Of a stretch of 64,000 nt of DNA, positions 9,451 to 17,645 are shown piece by piece. The DNA is from Marivita sp. (GTDB lineage Bacteria > Pseudomonadota > Alphaproteobacteria > Rhodobacterales > Rhodobacteraceae): contig NZ_JAIPUT010000006.1 of assembly GCF_020055635.1 (NCBI RefSeq), positions 1 to 64,000 of the forward strand. The letters run 5' to 3'. The position numbers were made by a program, and so were the translations under genes. Within the stretch, counting starts at the first letter, position 1. Every line of letters begins with the position of its first letter. The notes beneath the pieces were generated by a model. It was not told the origin of the DNA and did not search any database. It was given only the letters and a program-made list of their open reading frames with translations.

Positions 9451-10134
9451 TTGTCCCGCATCGCCCTGCCCCTCCTGTCCGGCCTGATCGGCACCGCGAT
9501 CCTCGTGTGGCTCGGCACCTGGCAGATGCAGCGGCTCGACTGGAAGCAGGGCATCCTGACCGAGATCGAAACCCGCATCGTCGGCGACCCCGCCCCCCTG
9601 CCCGAACCGGGCGCGGCGGAGCCAATGGCAGACCGATACCAGCCCGTACAGCTGGACGGTACGATCGAACCGGACGAACTGTACGTTCTGGTCTCGCAGA
9701 AACGCATCGGCGCGGGGTACCGGGTGATTTCCCCCTTCGTGACGCAAGACGGCCGCCGCATCCTCCTGGATCGCGGTTTCATCCCGGTCAGCGATCGCGA
9801 GGCAGAGCGCCGCACAGGGCCTGCACAGGTTGTCGGCAACCTGCATTGGCCGGATGATCGCACGTCCTCGACGCCGCAGAACGACATCGCGGGAAACACA
9901 TGGTTCGCCCGTGACGTTGCCCAGATGGCCGAGCAACTGGACACCGACCCCCTGCTGGTGATTGCCCGCAACATGTCGCCGCCCGATCCGGGCGTGACGC
10001 CCCTGCCGGTGGACACAAGCGGCATTCCGAACGATCACCTGCAATACGCGATCACCTGGTATTCGCTGGCCGTTGTGTGGCTGATCGGAACCATCGCGCT
10101 GGTATGGCGCTTGCGACAGACGAAGGAAGGCTGA
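9451..10134 (+). CDS. surf1: SURF1 family oxidase assembly protein (TTG start)
   Basis: SURF1 proteins help insert heme A into subunit I. The 227-residue form has an N-terminal membrane helix (LPLLSGLIGTAILVWLGTWQMQRLDWKQ) and a C-terminal one (YAITWYSLAVVWLIGTIALVW), with a periplasmic domain between them. Family segments LDRGFIP and PNDHLQYAITWYSLA are present. The frame is open from 9361, but TTG at 9451 is preferred: it has CAGGAG eight bases upstream and gives the usual family N-terminus. It lies 102 bases after coxC, separated by a hairpin. Confidence 0.92.
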   Translation: MSRIALPLLSGLIGTAILVWLGTWQMQRLDWKQGILTEIETRIVGDPAPLPEPGAAEPMADRYQPVQLDGTIEPDELYVLVSQKRIGAGYRVISPFVTQDGRRILLDRGFIPVSDREAERRTGPAQVVGNLHWPDDRTSSTPQNDIAGNTWFARDVAQMAEQLDTDPLLVIARNMSPPDPGVTPLPVDTSGIPNDHLQYAITWYSLAVVWLIGTIALVWRLRQTKEG

Positions 10135-10140
10135 AGCCTG

Positions 10141-11529
10141 ATGCAGTATATCTCGACCCGTGGCAAAGCCCCGGCGCTTGGATTCGAAGACACGATGCTG
10201 TCGGGCCTTGCCCGCGACGGTGGCCTGTATGTGCCGGAAACCATCCCGACGCTGAGCACCGAGGACATCCGCGCGATGCACGGACTGTCCTATGAAGAGA
10301 TCGCGTTTCGCGTGATGCGGCCTTTCGTGGGCGATGCCTTCACCGACGAGGTCTTCTCCGACCTGATCGCCAAGGCCTATGCGGGCTTTGGCCACGACGC
10401 CCGTGCGCCTCTGGTGCAACTGGGATCAGGTCATTTCCTGCTGGAGCTGTTCCACGGGCCAACGCTGGCCTTCAAGGACTTCGCCATGCAGCTCATCGGT
10501 CAGATGTTCCAGGAGGCGCTGTCCCGCAGCGGCAAGCGCGTGACCATCGTCGGCGCCACCTCGGGCGATACCGGATCGGCGGCGATCGAGGCGTTCCGGG
10601 GGCTGGATGCGGTGGATGTGTTCATCCTCTATCCGCATGGCCGCGTGTCCGAGGTTCAGCGCCGCCAGATGACGACGCCTGCCGAAGCCAATGTGCATGC
10701 GCTGGCGCTGGATGGCGATTTCGACGATTGCCAGGCGCGGCTCAAGGACATGTTCAACGATTTCGAGTTCCGCGACGGGGTGAAGCTTGCCGGTGTGAAT
10801 TCGATCAACTGGGGCCGCGTCCTGGCGCAGGTGGTCTATTACTTCTCGTCCGCCGTGTCTTTGGGCGCGCCGGACCGCAAAGTCAGCTTTTCCGTGCCCA
10901 CCGGCAATTTCGGCGACATCTTCGCGGGCTATATCGCCAAGCGCATGGGGCTTCCCATCGACCGTCTGGTGGTCGCGACGAACCAGAACGACATCCTGCA
11001 CCGCTGCCTGTCCTCCGGTGACTACAAGACCGACAGCGTGACCCCGTCGATCAGCCCGTCGATGGATATTCAGGTCTCCTCGAACTTCGAACGCGCGCTG
11101 TTCGATGCCTATAACCGCGATGGCAATGCCGTGGCGCAGTTGATGGACGAGCTCAAGGCGGGCGGATTCCATGTCAGCCAGGGCGCAATGCAGGTGCTGC
11201 GCGACCATTTTGACAGCGGGCGGGTCTCCGAAGACGAAACGCTGGCGATGATCGCCCGTGCGAACAGCCATATGGGCGAACTGCTCTGTCCGCATTCGGC
11301 CATCGGTGTCGCCGTGGCCGAGGCGCAGCGCGACCCGAACGTGCCGATGATCACACTGGCCACGGCACACCCCGCCAAATTCCCCGATGCGGTCGAAAAG
11401 GCCAGCGGCATCCGCCCGCCCCTGCCCGAGCGCATGGCCGATCTCTTCGACCGCGAAGAGCGCATGACCCGCGTGCCCAACGACCTCGACCAGCTTGAAA
11501 CCCTCATCAAAGATCGGATCGCCTCTTGA
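10141..11529 (+). CDS. thrC: Threonine synthase
   Basis: Converts O-phosphohomoserine to threonine using pyridoxal phosphate. The 462-residue protein has the PLP lysine, Lys112, in GPTLAFKDFAMQ, the phosphate-binding GATSGDTGSAA, and the SVPTGNFGDIFAGY motif. The length fits the long (fungal/proteobacterial) threonine synthase class. It starts six bases after surf1 and its TGA overlaps the TTG start of the M16 peptidase. This thrC-M16-acetyltransferase order is recurrent in alphaproteobacteria. Confidence 0.97.
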   Translation: MQYISTRGKAPALGFEDTMLSGLARDGGLYVPETIPTLSTEDIRAMHGLSYEEIAFRVMRPFVGDAFTDEVFSDLIAKAYAGFGHDARAPLVQLGSGHFLLELFHGPTLAFKDFAMQLIGQMFQEALSRSGKRVTIVGATSGDTGSAAIEAFRGLDAVDVFILYPHGRVSEVQRRQMTTPAEANVHALALDGDFDDCQARLKDMFNDFEFRDGVKLAGVNSINWGRVLAQVVYYFSSAVSLGAPDRKVSFSVPTGNFGDIFAGYIAKRMGLPIDRLVVATNQNDILHRCLSSGDYKTDSVTPSISPSMDIQVSSNFERALFDAYNRDGNAVAQLMDELKAGGFHVSQGAMQVLRDHFDSGRVSEDETLAMIARANSHMGELLCPHSAIGVAVAEAQRDPNVPMITLATAHPAKFPDAVEKASGIRPPLPERMADLFDREERMTRVPNDLDQLETLIKDRIAS

Positions 11530-12788
11530 CCGTCCAGACCGCCACACTTCCCAACGGATTTCGCATCGTGACCGAGCATATGCCCGGTCTGGAAAGCGCC
11601 GCCATCGGGATCTGGATCACTGCCGGAGGCCGGCACGAACGGCCCGAGCAGAACGGAATCGCGCATTTCCTCGAGCACATGGCCTTCAAGGGCACCGAGA
11701 CCCGCAGCGCCTTGCAGATCGCCGAGGCCATCGAGGACGTGGGCGGCTATATCAACGCCTATACCTCGCGCGAGGTGACGGCCTATTACGCCCGCGTGCT
11801 GCGCAATGACACCGGGCTGGCGCTTGACGTGATTGCCGATATCCTGCGCAACCCGGTCTTCGACCCCAAGGAAATCGAGGTCGAGCGCCACGTGATCCTG
11901 CAGGAAATCGGCCAGGCGGCGGATACGCCGGACGACATCATCTTCGACTGGTTGCAGGAGCGCGCCTATCCCGATCAGCCGATCGGCCGGACGATCCTTG
12001 GCGAAACCGACCGGGTGTCGGGGTTTTCGAAAGAAGACCTTGCGACGTTCGTGACCGAACATTACGGCCCCGACCAGATGATCCTGTCAGCGGCGGGTGC
12101 CGTCGATCATGACGTGGTCGTCAGACAGGCCGAAGAGCTGTTCGGAGACCTGGTGGCGCGTCCCGCACTGGGGGCCGATGCCGCGCGCTTTCAGGGCGGA
12201 GAAAGCCGCAAGGTCAAGGACCTGGAACAGGCACATCTGGCACTTGCCTTTGAATCGCCGGGCTACCGCGATCCGAATTTCTACGCCGCCCAGGTTTATT
12301 CCGTGGCGCTTGGCGGCGGCATGTCGAGCCGCCTGTTCCAGGAAATCCGCGAAAAGCGCGGGTTGTGCTATACGATCTTTGCCCAGACGGGCGCCTATTC
12401 CGACACCGGCATGACCACGATCTATGCCGGCACGAGCGGCGACGAGATCAAGGACCTGACCAACCTGACCATCGACGAGATGAAGCGCGCCGCCGATGAC
12501 ATGTCGCCCGCCGAGGTGGCCCGCGCCCGTGCGCAGATGAAGGCCGGGCTTCTGATGGGGCTGGAAAGCCCGTCGTCACGGACCGAACGGCTGGCCCGGA
12601 TGATCCAGATCTGGGGCGAGGTGCCGTCGCTCGAGGACACCGTGTCGCGCATCGACAGCGTCACCACGGGCGATGTCCGCGCCTTTGGTGAACGGCTTGT
12701 GCGGGAGGCTCCGGCGGCGCTGGCGCTGTACGGCCCGGTCGGCACTGCGCCGGACCTGTCTGCCCTGTCCCAACGACGCGTGGCCTGA
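11526..12788 (+). CDS. M16 family zinc peptidase (processing-peptidase-like)
   Basis: A pitrilysin/insulinase-family peptidase related to mitochondrial processing peptidase beta. The 420-residue protein carries the inverted zinc motif HFLEH (His47, Glu50, His51), followed by the distal glutamate region EIEVERHVILQEI. The C-terminal half has the inactive-lobe glycine-rich loop LGGGMSSRLFQEIREKRGLCY. The start is TTG, whose last two bases begin the thrC stop codon (TTGA), and MTVQTATLPNGFRIVTE matches the family N-terminus. The natural substrate is unknown. Confidence 0.94.
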   Translation: MTVQTATLPNGFRIVTEHMPGLESAAIGIWITAGGRHERPEQNGIAHFLEHMAFKGTETRSALQIAEAIEDVGGYINAYTSREVTAYYARVLRNDTGLALDVIADILRNPVFDPKEIEVERHVILQEIGQAADTPDDIIFDWLQERAYPDQPIGRTILGETDRVSGFSKEDLATFVTEHYGPDQMILSAAGAVDHDVVVRQAEELFGDLVARPALGADAARFQGGESRKVKDLEQAHLALAFESPGYRDPNFYAAQVYSVALGGGMSSRLFQEIREKRGLCYTIFAQTGAYSDTGMTTIYAGTSGDEIKDLTNLTIDEMKRAADDMSPAEVARARAQMKAGLLMGLESPSSRTERLARMIQIWGEVPSLEDTVSRIDSVTTGDVRAFGERLVREAPAALALYGPVGTAPDLSALSQRRVA

Positions 12789-13372
12789 TGCTCAGCCTGC
12801 GGCGTAAACTTCGGCTCGATACCGAGCGGATGGTCTTGCGCCCCCCGATGCACAGCGATTTCAACCCCTGGAGCGCCTTGCGGCGCGACAGCGAGGGCTT
12901 TCTGGCCAAGTGGGAACCGAGCTGGGCCGAAGACCACCTGTCGCGCCGGGCTTTCACCAATCGCGTCTACTGGGCCAACCGCGCCATCGGCAACGGGTCG
13001 GCGGTGCCGCTGTTCCTGATCCGGCGCGGCGACGACATGCTTCTGGGCGCGATCACGCTCGACAATATCCGCCGCGGACCGGCACAGGCCGGAACGCTGG
13101 GATATTGGGTCGGAGAGCCATTTGCGCGACAGGGATACATGCGCGAGGCCATCGACGCGGTGGTGCATCATGCCTTCGACCGGCTGGACCTGAGCCGGAT
13201 CGAAGCGGCCTGCCTGCCCGAGAACAAGGCGTCGCGTGGGCTTCTGGAAAAAGCCGGGTTCAAATACGAGGGCGTCGCGCAAAGCTATTTGCAGATTGAC
13301 GGACGCTGGCGCACGCACGTCTTGTATGCCGCGCTTCGGCTGGACCGTCGGGGACGCACGGATGCCGGCTAG
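12788..13372 (+). CDS. GNAT acetyltransferase, RimJ-like
   Basis: A 194-residue GCN5-type N-acetyltransferase resembling ribosomal-protein N-terminal acetyltransferase RimJ. It shows the N-terminal RIM segment (LDTERMVLRPPMHSDF), the acetyl-CoA-binding stretch GYWVGEPFARQGYMREAIDAVV and the late strand (SRGLLEKAGFKYEGVA). Its ATG overlaps the last base of the M16 gene, so it is the third gene of the thrC operon. The substrate cannot be told from sequence; RimJ-like is a homology label. Confidence 0.9.
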   Translation: MLSLRRKLRLDTERMVLRPPMHSDFNPWSALRRDSEGFLAKWEPSWAEDHLSRRAFTNRVYWANRAIGNGSAVPLFLIRRGDDMLLGAITLDNIRRGPAQAGTLGYWVGEPFARQGYMREAIDAVVHHAFDRLDLSRIEAACLPENKASRGLLEKAGFKYEGVAQSYLQIDGRWRTHVLYAALRLDRRGRTDAG

Positions 13373-13375
13373 GCG

Positions 13376-13467
13376 AAGGACTTTCGAAAGTCCTTTGCAA
13401 CGCGGTTTCGAAACCGCGTGACAAGCGCGTTGAAACGCGCTTTTTCCACGCCGCTTCGAAGCGGCGT
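13376..13467. repeat. Array of four tandem 20-bp palindromes
   Basis: Four palindromes of 20 bases follow the acetyltransferase stop at a period of 23-25 bases: 13376-13395 (arm AAGGACTTTC), 13400-13419 (arm ACGCGGTTTC), 13423-13442 (arm AAGCGCGTT, centre GA) and 13448-13467 (arm ACGCCGCTTC). Units 1, 2 and 4 are perfect with a TTCGAA centre; unit 3 has TTGAAA. The outer arm bases differ between units while pairing is kept. A run of five T follows unit 3, so part of the array could act as a terminator. Confidence 0.9.
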
Positions 13468-13533
13468 CCCGCCCGCCCTGCGCCACTGGATCGCCCCTGC
13501 ACATGCGCTATCTTCCCGACAGGAGGTGTTGCG

Positions 13534-14370
13534 ATGCATATCAGATCGGGTTTCATGGCCTTGGCCGTCATGTTTGCGGGCACCGCCGCCCTGGCGCAGG
13601 AGACGCGCCGCTCGAGCCATTGCCTGGCGATCGCCGATGCCGCGCCGGGCCTTGAATACATCCAGACGGCGTCCTGGACCAACCCGGTGCCCGAGTTCAG
13701 CGTCCGCATCAACTATGTCGCCCACGCGACCTTCCTGTTGCAGACGCCGGGCGGTTTGAATGTGGCGACCGATTTTACCGGGTTTCTGGGCAATACCGCG
13801 ATGATCCCGGACGTGGTGACGATGAACCACGCCCATGACACCCACTGGACCGCCAATCCCGACCCCGCCATCCCCCATGTCCTGCCCGGCTGGGGGCCGT
13901 TCGGCGAAGGCATCGACCATCATGTCGACCTTGGCGAAATGCTGATCCGCAACGTGTCGACTGATATCCGGTCCCGCTTCGGCGGGACCGAGGACAACGG
14001 CAATTCGATCTTCATCTTCGAGGTCGAGGGCCTGTGTATCGGCCATCTTGGTCACCTGCACCACGAACCCAACGACCAGCAATACGCCGCGATCGGCAGG
14101 CTCGACGTGGTCATGGCGCCGGTGGATGGCGGCTACACCCTGCCGCGCGAGGTGATGGTGCGGATCGTCGACCGGCTGCGGTCGAGCATCGTCATCCCGA
14201 TGCACTGGTTCTCGGGCTACGCGCTCGAGGCGTTTCTCGAAGAGGTCCAGGACAGTTTCGTCATCGACCGCCGGGACAGTTCCTTCATCGAGTTGTCGTT
14301 GCGCGATCTGCCGCCGCGTCCTACGGTGGTGGTCCTGCGGCCCGAGTGGCTCCGGGACGCGCCTGACTGA
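13534..14370 (+). CDS. Secreted metallo-beta-lactamase-fold protein
   Basis: A 278-residue protein with a signal peptide (residues 1-21, ending AALA|Q), probably periplasmic. It resembles UlaG-type metallo-beta-lactamase-fold hydrolases: an early VAHATFLLQT strand, the metal loop NHAHDTH at 98-104, a GHLGHLHH segment and a late IPMHWFSGY. The usual HxHxDH motif reads His-Ala-His-Asp-Thr-His, so the metal-binding Asp position holds Thr103. A strong AGGAGGT site lies six bases before the ATG. The substrate is unknown. The gene stands alone, after the palindrome array and before an FAD oxidase gene. Confidence 0.85.
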   Translation: MHIRSGFMALAVMFAGTAALAQETRRSSHCLAIADAAPGLEYIQTASWTNPVPEFSVRINYVAHATFLLQTPGGLNVATDFTGFLGNTAMIPDVVTMNHAHDTHWTANPDPAIPHVLPGWGPFGEGIDHHVDLGEMLIRNVSTDIRSRFGGTEDNGNSIFIFEVEGLCIGHLGHLHHEPNDQQYAAIGRLDVVMAPVDGGYTLPREVMVRIVDRLRSSIVIPMHWFSGYALEAFLEEVQDSFVIDRRDSSFIELSLRDLPPRPTVVVLRPEWLRDAPD

Positions 14371-14392
14371 CTTATTCGGAGACACTTTCCTC

Positions 14393-15814
14393 ATGCCACG
14401 CGATTCCGCGGATAGCGGCTTCATCGATGCGCTTTCGCAGCGTTTTCCTGCGGACATGTTCACCCGCGCCGAACAATCCTATCTCGAAGAGCCGCGCGGC
14501 CGGTTCCAGGGCGCCCAAGGCTTCGTGGCCCGCCCCCGCAGCACGGCCGAGGTGTCGCAGCTGGTGGCGGCCTGCAACGAGTCCGGGGTCGGCATCGTGC
14601 CCTATGGCGGTGGCACCGGCCTGGTGGGCGCTCAGATCGCCCCCGAGGGCGAACCGAACACGCCGTTGATCCTGTCGCTGGAGCGGATGACCCAGATCCG
14701 GGCGGTCTATCCGCAGGAAAACGTCCTGATCGCCGATGCCGGAGTGATCCTTGCCAACATCCAGTCTGCCGCAGCCGAGATTGACCGGCTGTTTCCCCTG
14801 TCGCTTGCCTCGGAAGGGTCGGCGCGCATCGGTGGACTGCTTGCCACCAATGCGGGCGGCGTCAACGTGCTGCGCTACGGGAACACGCGCGACCTGTGCC
14901 TTGGGCTCGAGGCGGTGATGCCGGACGGATCGGTCTGGAACGGCCTGAGACGGCTGCGAAAGGACAACACCGGCTATGATCTCCGCAACCTGCTGATCGG
15001 ATCGGAGGGCACGCTTGCGGTCATCACGGGGGCATCGCTCAAGCTTTTCCCGAAACCGGTTGCCACAGGAACCGCCCTGTTCGTGATCCGGGATGTGGAC
15101 GCCGCGCTGGACCTGTTGTCGCTGGCCAAGTCGCAGCTGGGAGACAGCATCAGCGCGTTCGAACTGATGAACGGCACTGGGTTCGAATTCCTGTCGAAGA
15201 CCATGCCAGAGGTGCGTCTGCCTTTCGCAGACCGTCACCCGGAATGGACGATCCTGATGGATATCGGCCTTCCCAAGGGGCTTGATCCGCAAGACGCGCT
15301 CGAGACGCTGTTCATGTCCGCCGAAGCGGAGGGCATCGTGTCGGACGCGCTGATCGCCCAATCCGATGGGCAGCGGGCGGATTTCTGGTCGGTGCGCGAA
15401 CACATCCCCGAAGCCAATCGCCGGATCGGCGCGGTGTCGAGTCACGACGTGTCCGTGCCGCTGGGTGAATTGCCGGCCTTCATCGCGCGCATCCGCCAGG
15501 GCATTTCCGAAATCGGTGACTTCAGGATCAATTGCTTCGGCCATGTCGGAGATGGCAACCTGCATTGCAATGTCTTTCCTCCCGAAGGCCAATCCCGCGA
15601 TGCCTTCCTTGAAGAGACGAAAGCCATCAAGCGGCGCGTACATGACATCGCAACCGAAGTCGGCGGCACCTTCAGCGCCGAGCACGGGGTTGGCCGGGCG
15701 AAGAAGGCCGACCTTGCCCGCTACGGCGATCCGGCCAAGCTTGCCGCGATGCGCGCGATCAAGGACGCGCTCGATCCGAATGGAATCATGAACCCGGGGG
15801 CGGTCCTATCGTGA
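14393..15814 (+). CDS. FAD-linked 2-hydroxyacid dehydrogenase (GlcD/D2HGDH type)
   Basis: A 473-residue flavoenzyme of the VAO/PCMH family that oxidises D-2-hydroxyacids such as D-lactate, D-2-hydroxyglutarate or glycolate. The FAD-binding half has IVPYGGGTGLVGAQ and SEGSARIGGLLATNAGGVNVLRYG; the C-terminal half has CFGHVGDGNLHCNVFPP and GTFSAEHGVGRAKK, the metal and substrate histidine motifs. No GlcE/GlcF partners are adjacent, which favours a single-subunit D-2-hydroxyglutarate or D-lactate dehydrogenase. The 3' end overlaps the convergent lytic transglycosylase by nine bases. Confidence 0.9.
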   Translation: MPRDSADSGFIDALSQRFPADMFTRAEQSYLEEPRGRFQGAQGFVARPRSTAEVSQLVAACNESGVGIVPYGGGTGLVGAQIAPEGEPNTPLILSLERMTQIRAVYPQENVLIADAGVILANIQSAAAEIDRLFPLSLASEGSARIGGLLATNAGGVNVLRYGNTRDLCLGLEAVMPDGSVWNGLRRLRKDNTGYDLRNLLIGSEGTLAVITGASLKLFPKPVATGTALFVIRDVDAALDLLSLAKSQLGDSISAFELMNGTGFEFLSKTMPEVRLPFADRHPEWTILMDIGLPKGLDPQDALETLFMSAEAEGIVSDALIAQSDGQRADFWSVREHIPEANRRIGAVSSHDVSVPLGELPAFIARIRQGISEIGDFRINCFGHVGDGNLHCNVFPPEGQSRDAFLEETKAIKRRVHDIATEVGGTFSAEHGVGRAKKADLARYGDPAKLAAMRAIKDALDPNGIMNPGAVLS

Positions 15815-16615
15815 GGCCATGCGGAAGACGCAGCCATCGGTGACAAGCTGCGGCGGTGTCAGGCACAGCCCCTTGGCAGTCTGAAAGGCCTGCAGGACCT
15901 TCGGCACATAGGCGCGGGTTTCCGCGTAATCCGGCACACCGTTGTTCTTGAGCACGGCATTTTCGCCGGCGTTGTATCCTGCCAGTACGAGAATGACGTC
16001 GTTGTCGAATTTCTCCATCAGGAAGTCGAGGAACGCCACGCCGCCCTTGATGTTGTCGTCCGGTGCGAAGCTGTCCGCCACGCCGAACCGTTCGGCAGTG
16101 GCGGGCATCAGCTGCATCAGCCCCTGCGCGCCGACCGAACTTTGGGCATCGACGCGGCCCGCAGATTCGATCGCGATGACGGCCAGGGCCAATGCGGGCG
16201 AGACACGCGTCCCCACGGTGCTCAGAAGGATGTCGCGCCCATAGGCATTGGCGATGGTCTGCAAGTCTTGCAGTCGCGGCGCGGACACGCCCTGCCCCGA
16301 GGGCGGATTGGCCAGACGCACGAGGGCCGGCTCCAGTCGACCGGGACCTTTCGCGTCCAGCGACGGAGACACGTCCTGCCAGAACCAGGCAAGGGTTTCG
16401 GCCCCGGGCGCACGCGGCTGCGGCGCGCTGCCGGCAGGCGCAGAGGGCGCGGCGGGCGCCTGCGGAGCGATCTGCACCGTGATCCGCTTTTTTGCATCGG
16501 CGCCGGGCGGCTTGACCCGCTTGGCTGAAAATTCGGGAAAAGGTGGAGGCTCGGCCCAGGCGGCGCCCATGCCAAGCGTTGCGGCCAGTACAGCCACGCC
16601 GATCATGCGTCTCAT
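15806..16615 (-). CDS. Lytic transglycosylase, SLT domain
   Basis: Cleaves peptidoglycan glycan strands in the periplasm. The 269-residue protein has a signal peptide (MRRMIGVAVLAATLGMGAAWA), a Pro/Ala-rich linker and a C-terminal SLT goose-type domain. The catalytic glutamate is Glu150 in AIESAGRVDAQSS; GAQGLMQLMPATAERFGV and LAGYNAGENAV are the conserved follow-on motifs. The frame is open to 16684, but 16615 gives a proper signal peptide. It lies next to the Tad pilus locus on the opposite strand and could open the wall for it, though no operon link exists. Confidence 0.93.
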   Translation of the reverse strand: MRRMIGVAVLAATLGMGAAWAEPPPFPEFSAKRVKPPGADAKKRITVQIAPQAPAAPSAPAGSAPQPRAPGAETLAWFWQDVSPSLDAKGPGRLEPALVRLANPPSGQGVSAPRLQDLQTIANAYGRDILLSTVGTRVSPALALAVIAIESAGRVDAQSSVGAQGLMQLMPATAERFGVADSFAPDDNIKGGVAFLDFLMEKFDNDVILVLAGYNAGENAVLKNNGVPDYAETRAYVPKVLQAFQTAKGLCLTPPQLVTDGCVFRMASR

Positions 16616-16971
16616 ATTCAGGCTCCTGCTCGATGCCCGTTTTTCTTTGCAGACATTATGGCACAATCCGTACCGCAAGGCCATTTCGTTTCGGATTTGG
16701 GACCAATTGGCTTAAAACCGGCTCTCGATTTCGCAGGTTCGTCGGATAATTTAACGAATTTTGAAAATTAATATCATTTAAAATCATTTACTTAAATAGC
16801 ATATTAGGACTTTTTTAGGACGCTGCAAAATCGGACCAAAGCTGTCAAACTGCTGCCCCAATCCGGCGACTATAACAGGTCATCCAAGACGGGATGGAGC
16901 GAATGAGAGAGCGCTCAACACACAGTCCCGAGCTTGGCCAACGTGAGCAAAACTAGGATTTGGAGATTACA
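16616..16971. promoter_or_regulatory. AT-rich divergent promoter region upstream of the pilin genes
   Basis: A 356-base gap between the transglycosylase and the first Flp pilin. Bases 16745-16820 are strikingly AT-rich for this genome. They hold several TTAA tetramers (from 16751 on) at spacings of 6, 10 and 13 bases, not the 7 of a CtrA site, plus a run of six T near 16813. A strong pilin promoter is expected here, but no clear -35/-10 pair can be assigned by eye. Confidence 0.4.
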
Positions 16972-17172
16972 ATGATCAAGTTCATCAAAAACTTCCGCAA
17001 GGATGAAGACGGCGCCGTGACAGTTGACTGGGTCGTTCTGACCGCTGCTGTCGTGGGTCTCGCGATTGCTGCATATGCTGCAATTCAGGAGAACACCAAC
17101 ACCGTTCTGACCGCAACCGGTGATGCGGTTCTGGGCGCAGAAGACTACCTGACCGCGCCTGCGGCCGAATAA
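16972..17172 (+). CDS. flp: Flp-type pilin 1
   Basis: Major-subunit candidate of the Tad pilus. The 66-residue prepilin has a 14-residue basic leader ending in Gly14, then AVTVDWVVLTAAVVGLAIAAYAAIQ, the hydrophobic helix of type IVb pilins. The canonical Glu5-Tyr6 of mature Flp reads Asp-Trp here. The ATG at 16972 has GGAG seven bases upstream; an in-frame earlier ATG would only lengthen the leader. A hairpin separates it from the second pilin gene. Confidence 0.9.
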   Translation: MIKFIKNFRKDEDGAVTVDWVVLTAAVVGLAIAAYAAIQENTNTVLTATGDAVLGAEDYLTAPAAE

Positions 17173-17193
17173 TCGCACGGCTTTGACAAAACA

Positions 17194-17220
17194 GGGAAGG
17201 CGCGCCTTGTGCGCCTTCCC
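17194..17220 (+). terminator. Hairpin between the two pilin genes
   Basis: A perfect 10-bp stem (GGGAAGGCGC with GCGCCTTCCC) and a 7-base loop, 21 bases after the first pilin stop. No T-run follows, so it may work as a partial terminator or an mRNA-stabilising 3' end that raises pilin 1 mRNA above downstream genes. Confidence 0.6.
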
Positions 17221-17245
17221 TCAAGTTAACCAGTAGGGCCACGCC

Positions 17246-17434
17246 ATGTTCAAGCTGTATAAATCGTTTGTCGAAAATGAAGATGGTGCAGTGACCGTCG
17301 ATTGGGTCATCCTCACGGCCGCAGTCGTTGGCATCGCCTTTGGTGCGATGATGCTGTTTCAGGAAAACGTGACCACAGTCTCCGATGCGACAGGTGCGAC
17401 ATTGAGCGACTACAATGACAGCCTTGAGTGGTAA
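17246..17434 (+). CDS. Flp-type pilin 2
   Basis: A 62-residue second prepilin with the same plan: a 14-residue leader ending in Gly14, then AVTVDWVILTAAVVGIAFGAMMLFQ. After the helix it diverges from pilin 1 (ENVTTVSDATGATLSDYNDSLEW). It may be a minor or alternative subunit processed by the same prepilin peptidase. It is followed by the strongest intrinsic terminator in the window, so the pilins appear to be transcribed apart from cpaB onward. Confidence 0.88.
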   Translation: MFKLYKSFVENEDGAVTVDWVILTAAVVGIAFGAMMLFQENVTTVSDATGATLSDYNDSLEW

Positions 17435-17492
17435 GGCGCCGAACCAACATCGAGGAAAATGATCCTTGAGCATCGTGTTCGATCCGGATGAC

Positions 17493-17517
17493 AGGCGTGC
17501 GAAAGCGCGCCTTTTTT
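17493..17517 (+). terminator. Intrinsic terminator after pilin 2
   Basis: An 8-bp stem (AGGCGTGC with GCGCGCCT, one G-U pair) capped by a GAAA tetraloop and followed directly by six T (17512-17517), about 60 bases after the pilin 2 stop. This is a textbook rho-independent terminator. Confidence 0.85.
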
Positions 17518-17645
17518 CTTTCCGGCGGTTTCTCAGTTTCGCCATAATGTTCCCCATACGGAGACACATTGGTTCGATAGATCTTTACGGTGAATCATGT
17601 CTCAGCACGGCCAACGTGCAGGACCGGGACATGTAAGGAGGCAAA

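Noticed and set aside
8431-10419. Long minus-strand open frame (662 codons) opposite ctaG-coxC-surf1-thrC
   Set aside because: It is antisense to four well-supported genes; its product has no recognisable domain and is Arg/His/Asp/Gln-rich, as expected from the reverse frame of GC-rich coding DNA.
16751-16800. Possible CtrA binding sites (TTAA pairs) before the pilin genes
   Set aside because: The TTAA tetramers are 6, 10 or 13 bases apart, not 7, and the local AT-richness explains them.
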